The position numbers and the translations under genes are program-made. A DNA stretch of 64,000 nucleotides from Phocoena phocoena (lineage: Eukaryota > Chordata > Mammalia > Artiodactyla > Phocoenidae). The notes under the pieces were generated by a model that did no database searches, was not told the DNA's origin, and worked only from the letters and a program-made list of their open reading frames with translations. Where the stretch lies: positions 58,144,520-58,208,519 of the forward strand of contig NC_089235.1 of assembly GCF_963924675.1 (NCBI RefSeq), given 5' to 3'. This document shows, in pieces, positions 59,016-64,000 of this stretch. Within the stretch, counting starts at the first letter, position 1. Every line of letters begins with the position of its first letter.

Positions 59016-59834
59016 CTCTCTGAAAAGTAAATGAACAAAACAGTATTGTGAAGGGAAGAAAATGGAACAAAAGTGGTTTTGATGGATAGGACCGGTAAGA
59101 TATAAAAAGAGAAAGTCTGATTAAGACCACAAGCTCTCTTTGAAGTATAGAATATGATGGTTGGCTTCTCGCCTACACTAAGTATCTGTCGACTGGACCA
59201 TTAGCAGAAGTCTGGGACTGATAACATTTTGTCACTTTCTCTTTGAACTTCACAGGTTTCCCCCACATCATCATAATAAGCCACTAGTCTTTAACTTTCA
59301 TAAATTCTTTCCAGTTTTAAAAATTAAAATCTACTGTATGTCACATGGTCTACAGCCCACCTTTAAAACATACTGGGCAGCTTTGAATTTCATGATTCTA
59401 CAATGACATTTTTAAAAGACAGACCTCACATATAATACTATCATCTATTTATACTGTTAGAAAGCATACTGGTACGGATCTTCTAATTACTCAAACATTT
59501 GAATATTAATGTCATTTTTATATATTTAAACAAAATCTAATTTTCAAAGACATGCTCTAAATGGTTATGTACTACAAAGGTAATTAAAGATTAAGATGCA
59601 GGTATTAGTTGACATGGAGTGCTATAGCACAGAATTATTTTATTTTAGTGGAAAACACTGATTTGTAAAGGAAACTAAATATTTCTGTAGCCAAAATGTA
59701 TTTCACGTATCTTTCACAAGATTCTGTCACAGTGCTGAAAAAATATATTCCATCATTTCATTAACAAAGCTTGAACTCATGCTGGGGCATCTCATTCTCA
59801 AGCACTAGATTTAACAATGGGACTGTGAACTCCA

Positions 59835-59848
59835 GTGTCCATGGCAAC
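59835..59848. promoter_or_regulatory. RFX X-box-like site 1
   Basis: GTGTCCATGGCAAC fits the near-palindromic RFX recognition pattern GTNNCCATGGNAAC at every fixed position. RFX factors bind such sites at ciliary and MHC class II genes. In vivo binding is not shown by sequence. Confidence 0.45.
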
Positions 59849-60977
59849 AGTAGCTAATTCTTCTTTCCAATCATGGTGGCAATTCTCTCCCATGGCTTGA
59901 ATCAGTTACAAAACAAAATACTCTCAAAGACCTTTCTGAGCCAATAGTCTTGCAGCTAATCTGCTAATAGGAAATAATCTGCCGCTAATACACACATTCC
60001 AGGGCAACAGTGTGTTTTCTTAATACTTTGTTTCGTGGGCCTCTTTCCAAAGAAAGCACGTTAAAGAATAGAAAACAGACATCCATTAAAAATAGTATTA
60101 TGCTACCTGGCCACTATTAATGCCTAAAACTTGCTGCAACTTGCAGAGTTTGTTAAACAGCAAGTTGAGAGGAGGCAATGCAGCAACAAAGAGAATGAGA
60201 GCAAATTGCTTATGCCAAGAGGGTAAGGGGTGAGTTAAAAGAAGACATACTTACAACGGCTGATTTTTAGCAAAGTTTTACATTTAACACATTTAATTTT
60301 TTCCAGTCGCTACTATTTGTGGAATCTGTCTTTGCTTGTATTCAAGCAACAAATATCTCAACTGCCTTGTAAAGCTCTTTTTTTTTTTTTTTTGGTCCCC
60401 ACTGTGTAATAATGGAAATGGTTTAGCATTGAAATTAGTTTTTCACCTCAAGGGTCAAAGTTTAACCTCCTGAAGAAGTCTAATGACCGAAACTATTCTA
60501 ATAACAGAGAAGAAACAGTCTTCCCCAAAGCCTGATACAGCTGACGAATCAGCTCCCAATGCTCAATATTGCTTTTTGTTCAGAGGAAGATTGGGATGTT
60601 TTTACTTGAGAGAAAAGCGATGAATAATCATAAAAAAAAAAAGAAATCCCTTTTCAACTCCAATTGGAGTGAGACTTCTGCCTGCTCAGGGTTGGGATGG
60701 CTTGACACAGCAGTTTATCTGATTCCGTGTTCCTGAATTCTACCTGGCTCAAAGAGAATGTGATGACTTAAACCTTTACGCTGCAACTCTTCATTTGGGA
60801 AGAAGTATGGGTGGGTTCCCGTTATTCCCTCTAGCCATGCTTCCCCTTCCACATTTGACAAAAAATAAGCAAAATGAAATAAACAGAAGTAGAGAAGGAA
60901 TGAAATCTTTAAAGTTAAACGAGTCACCACACCGAAGGGTATCTCTTCATCCTCTTTAAATCCATTTTATAATTCTG

Positions 60978-60991
60978 GTTGCTATGACAAC
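60978..60991. promoter_or_regulatory. RFX X-box-like site 2
   Basis: GTTGCTATGACAAC keeps both half-sites (GTTGC and GACAAC) and the central ATG, with a relaxed match to GTNNCYATGRNAAC. Confidence 0.45.
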
Positions 60992-61006
60992 ATAATGCAA
61001 CTCTGT

Positions 61007-61020
61007 ATTACCATGACAAT
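61007..61020. promoter_or_regulatory. RFX X-box-like site 3 (weak)
   Basis: ATTACCATGACAAT matches the X-box core but lacks the outer G and C. It is 29 bases downstream of site 2. Confidence 0.3.
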
Positions 61021-62137
61021 CTGACACAACTTTCAAAAAACAGTAAGTACTGTTTTATTCTGTTGTTCAATTGCTCCCAAGGAAACATGCTGTTATGTAC
61101 TTCTGTGATGAAACCTGTACTATAGTCTAAGAGATATTATGTCATAAAAACAAAAGCTAAATTATGGTGGAAATTGGAGGATAAAAAATAACATAGGTCT
61201 AATTAACCACTTATTCAATGGAATTTTATTGAAACTTTTTCCTATTCCTAAAGAATCTGAAATTGGAATGTTTTGCATTTGAAGAATGGAAACAATTTCT
61301 TTACAGAGAGGGTGACTGCTTACGCAAAATAGTATTGGTTTACTTTCCCAGCTACTAAACATGTTTCGCCATCACCTGTGCAACATGAAATAAAAATCTA
61401 TGAAAGGGCTACAGGAAAACCGGAGGACCATGTTAACTCCAAGTAATGGATTATACTGAGCTACATACTGTTCAAACAAAACTCTATAGAGAGTCCAAAT
61501 TCTAAGTTGAATTGAGCATGGTGTTTCTCGAATTTTGGGGTATTTTCAAAAAGGGAGTATTTGGAGCCCCTTAGTTCCTTTCTTGGATGATTATTTCCAA
61601 TGGTCACTTTATAGTAAAGTCAATGATGCAACATCATAGAGTCTTCTTCCACCACCGCCACCTTATCAACTCCTCCCACTGTCTCCCATGGCTCATATAA
61701 TAAATTAATAGCTATATCTCTTGAGCAACTACAACATGACAAAACCTGCATCTGAAAAACCTTACAATAATTATGCACAAATTTTCCACGAGGTGGAAAA
61801 TAAAATTGCAACTTAGAAAGTCTAAGGAACTCTCAACAAGAGTCAGGTACCAATTAGCAGATCACAGTTTTAATCTACTTCTTTAATCTCCAAAGTCCAA
61901 GCTCTTTCCAAGCAATGGATCACCTTGGAAATAAGAGCATTTTCCAGTTCTTGTATTATGACAATAAGTAATAAAGTCTTTAAATATAACAAGCAATTGT
62001 TAAATATAAAAAGCACAGCCTATGTCTGGATTTCTTTCCTTTCCAAAGGGGTAACTATTTTGCTACACTGATATCAACATTAATATTAAAAGACAGAAAT
62101 ATAAATCATTTTAGGCTGAAAGACGATAAAGACTTTT

Positions 62138-62339
62138 TTTTTTTTTTGCGGTACGTGGGCCTCTCACTGTTGTGGCCTCTCCCGTTGCGGAGCACAGGCT
62201 CCAGACGCGCAGGCTCAGCGGCCATGGCTCACGGGCCTAGCCGCTCCGCGGCATGTGGGATCTTCCTGGACCCGGGCACGAACCCGCGTCCCCTGCATCG
62301 GCAGGCGGACTCTCAACCACTGCGCCACCAGGGAAGCCT
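62138..62339 (-). mobile_element. CHR-type tRNA-Glu SINE, antisense
   Basis: A T-rich tail, GCGGTACGTGGGCCTCTCAC, then the body to GCGCCACCAGGGAAGCC. The flanking duplication is GACGATAAAGACTTT (62122-62136) and GATGATAAAGACTTT (62340-62354), one mismatch consistent with a CpG transition. Box B reads GGGTTCGTGCCC on the minus strand. Confidence 0.97.
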
Positions 62340-62574
62340 GATGATAAAGACTTTAAATGTGATTAATATCCTATAATAAGTTTGTCTGCATAAAAAGTAT
62401 GCAAGTACTTGGCTTTTTCAGCCTGAAATATAACGGTCATCACTTACTACAAAATAACCAGAGGAGAAGAAAATCTAGTAAATTAAACTTTGCTGTCAGC
62501 AATTTTTCTAGTCAAGTCTTATAAAAAGCATGAGGTAGGGTGAATTTCTCAATATTGTAAGAAAGGATGATGCC

Positions 62575-62658
62575 AACTTCATATGTGGTGCTGGTCAAGA
62601 ACAACAAACCCACTGAAGTATGAATTTTCAACCTGACCAGCACCACATATACGAAGTT
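62575..62658. repeat. long inverted repeat, 23-bp arms, 36-base loop
   Basis: AACTTC plus ATATGTGGTGCTGGTCA (62575-62597) is the reverse complement of TGACCAGCACCACATAT plus GAAGTT (62634-62650, 62653-62658), apart from a two-base bulge AC at 62651-62652. The 17-bp inner helix is perfect. It matches no transposon end I recognise. Confidence 0.9.
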
Positions 62659-62694
62659 TCAATAAATATTTATTATAACAGCAGCTTCCAACTT

Positions 62695-63260
62695 TTAAAT
62701 TTTATTTTATTTTTTATACAGCAGGTTCTTATTAGTTATCTATTCTATACATATTAGTGTGTACATGTCAATCCCAATCTCCCAATTCATCCCACCCCCA
62801 CCCCCACCCTGCTTTCCCCGCTTCGTGTCCATACATTTGTTCTCTACATCTGTGTCTCTATTTCTGCCCTGCAAACCGGTTAATCTGCACCATTTTTCTA
62901 GATTCCACATATATGCATTAATATACAATATTTGTTTTTCTCTTTCTGACTTATTTCACTCTGTATGACAGTCTCTAGGTCCATCCACGTCTCTACAAAT
63001 GACCCAATTTCGTTCCTTTTTATGGCTAATATTCCATTGTATATATGTACCACATCTTCTTTATCCATTTGTCTGTCGATGGGCATTTAGGTTGCTTCCA
63101 TGTCTTGGCTATTATAAATAGTGCAGCCAGGAACATGAGGGTGCATGTGTCTTTTTGAATTATGGTTTTCTCTGGGTATATGCCCAATAGTGGGATTGCT
63201 GGGTCATATGGTAATTCTATTTTTAGTTTTTTAAGGACCCTCCATACTGCTCTCCATAGA
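62695..63260 (-). mobile_element. 5'-truncated L1 3' end, antisense
   Basis: The plus strand begins TTATACAGCAGGTTCTTATTAG (3' UTR side), passes a CCCACCCCCACCCCCACCC tract, then the reverse complement of the ORF2 C-terminus (TTTATCCATTTGTCTGTCGATGGGC, ATGCCCAATAGTGGGATTGCTGGG). It stops near TGCTCTCCATAGA. Its 3' UTR differs from the 40.9- and 50.2-kb copies, so it belongs to another L1 subfamily. A worn duplication is possible (GCTTCCAACTTTT / GTTTCCTACATTT). Confidence 0.92.
62898..63260 (-). pseudogene. L1 ORF2 C-terminal remnant
   Basis: The antisense frame ends with the conserved tail segment ETWMDLETVIQSEISQKEKN followed by KYCILMHICGI and a stop, the typical L1 ORF2 C-terminus. The open part covers 62898-63086, and similarity continues to about 63260 in broken frames. 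Non-functional fragment. Confidence 0.85.
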
Positions 63261-64000
63261 GTTTCCTACATTTTTTTCTCAATTTTAGATCACACTTTTT
63301 AAAATATTTTATGTGTGTATAAAAATGTATTTTTACACTTATTACACACCTCCCACCCCATCTGCTGCTTAAAATTCTGATGCTAAATCACCAAATATCA
63401 ATCTCAAAAATACCTTTTATCTCAAGTAGTGTTTTCACGGGTCCAAAGCAAGGAGAAAACAAAACCCGATGATAGAACATTAGAAAATGAAGGTAAAAAA
63501 TATAGGCATCAAATATAATCTTCACGTTGCTCATGGAATATTTCTCTAAGTGAACACAGTACTAATATAATTCAGTGTTTGTTTGTGCCACAGAAAACGT
63601 TCATTCCCTCCTTCCCTCAGTTATGCTATTTGCAGCTTACATCAAGTCTAGAGATCGTAGGCTCGAGGGTCCTCAAGTTCTTAGTCCTCTGAAAATCAGA
63701 GGAAATTATACAAAAGCAAGATAGAAAAAGTGGTTAAAGGGTAAGGGATAATTCTACCAGTTCTGTTTGGGGAATAATCATGTGGTCTGAGCAATAATTC
63801 TCCCATTTCATGTTGCTCAGGTTCAAAGACAAACCACCTGCTTGCTCAATTCTTGACAACATAAATGACACAAAAATATCAGGGTTTAAAATTATGTTAC
63901 ATGAATAAGCCTTTGTGACAGGCATCTACTGTACGCTTAGGCTTTGATGGGGGGCATAAGCCAACAAGGTGCATTCTTGTGATATTAAAATATTACCTGA
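63261..64000. other. AT-rich unique DNA to window end
   Basis: No gene or recognised repeat. The ORF at 63734-63925 (minus) has no domain. Confidence 0.45.

Larger units (their letters stand above)
59016..62121. other. repeat-poor DNA with candidate regulatory block
   Basis: No exon. Bases 59760-60560 and 60950-61130 look single-copy, with balanced composition and several X-box-like sites (listed separately). A T17 run lies at about 60378-60393. ORFs at 60715-60930, 61162-61362 and 61620-61811 (minus) have no domains. Confidence 0.45.

Noticed and set aside
27679..62339. Evenly spaced similar ~200-bp repeats as a CRISPR-like or satellite array
   Set aside because: They occur on both strands at irregular spacing, each with its own target duplication; they are independent SINE insertions.
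1..64000. A prokaryotic defence, phage or biosynthetic system
   Set aside because: No long ORFs, operons or ribosome binding sites exist; repeat content is diagnostic of a mammalian nuclear genome.

Overview
This window looks like non-coding nuclear DNA from a toothed whale (or a close cetacean). Seven short tRNA-Glu-derived SINEs of the CHR type (heads beginning GGGCTTCCCTGGTGGC, box A/B promoter, A-rich tail, mostly clear target-site duplications) lie scattered through it. An eighth, longer CHR relative is of the kind shared by whales, hippos and ruminants. Together with mammalian L1, L2, MIR, MER5/hAT, MaLR and a Tigger-like DNA transposon, these give a cetartiodactyl, most likely cetacean, signature. 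The base composition is AT-rich and CpG-poor apart from the SINEs and one CG run. I found no protein-coding exon, rRNA, tRNA gene, CRISPR array or bacterial-style gene cluster. The window is best read as intergenic or deep-intronic DNA; which host locus it belongs to cannot be told from the sequence alone.

Layout. Bases 1-13,250 are mainly unique DNA with old MER5, MIR and L2 fragments, an alternating CG run near 4.09 kb and a 24-bp exact direct repeat at 6.6 and 7.4 kb. A 3'-end L1 fragment (13.26-13.63 kb), a MER5A (13.9 kb) and an old L1M tail (14.6-15.0 kb) follow. Bases 15-23 kb are largely repeat-poor, with a compact hairpin at 17.86 kb, a minus-strand G-quadruplex motif at 19.32 kb and a (GT)17 microsatellite. 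Bases 23.3-24.5 kb hold L2 relics broken up by three small tandem duplications. Bases 26.5-29.3 kb carry L2, microsatellites, a young SINE and a MIR. Bases 29.3-40.8 kb are the longest repeat-poor stretch, interrupted by one SINE at 32.5 kb. It has homeodomain-like AATTA-rich blocks that could be conserved enhancers.

From 40.8 kb the window becomes repeat-dense: a 223-bp L1 tail with a 20-bp target-site duplication, a 456-bp Tigger-like element flanked by TA, a MIR, a SINE, then the largest element, a 2.9-kb 5'-truncated L1 (47.47-50.36 kb) with a decayed ORF2 that still shows the FADD reverse-transcriptase motif. An ERVL-MaLR LTR, a SINE inserted inside a 42-bp palindromic tandem unit, several L2 fragments, a small hAT relic and four more SINEs fill 51.5-62.4 kb. 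Unique DNA at 59-62 kb contains three RFX X-box-like sites. The window ends with a 23-bp-arm inverted repeat (62.6 kb) and another L1 tail.

No genes act together here. The sequence is a record of retrotransposition, plus a few candidate regulatory or structural elements that need conservation and chromatin data to judge. Assignments to repeat families were made by recognising consensus features, without a database search, so boundaries of old repeats are approximate.
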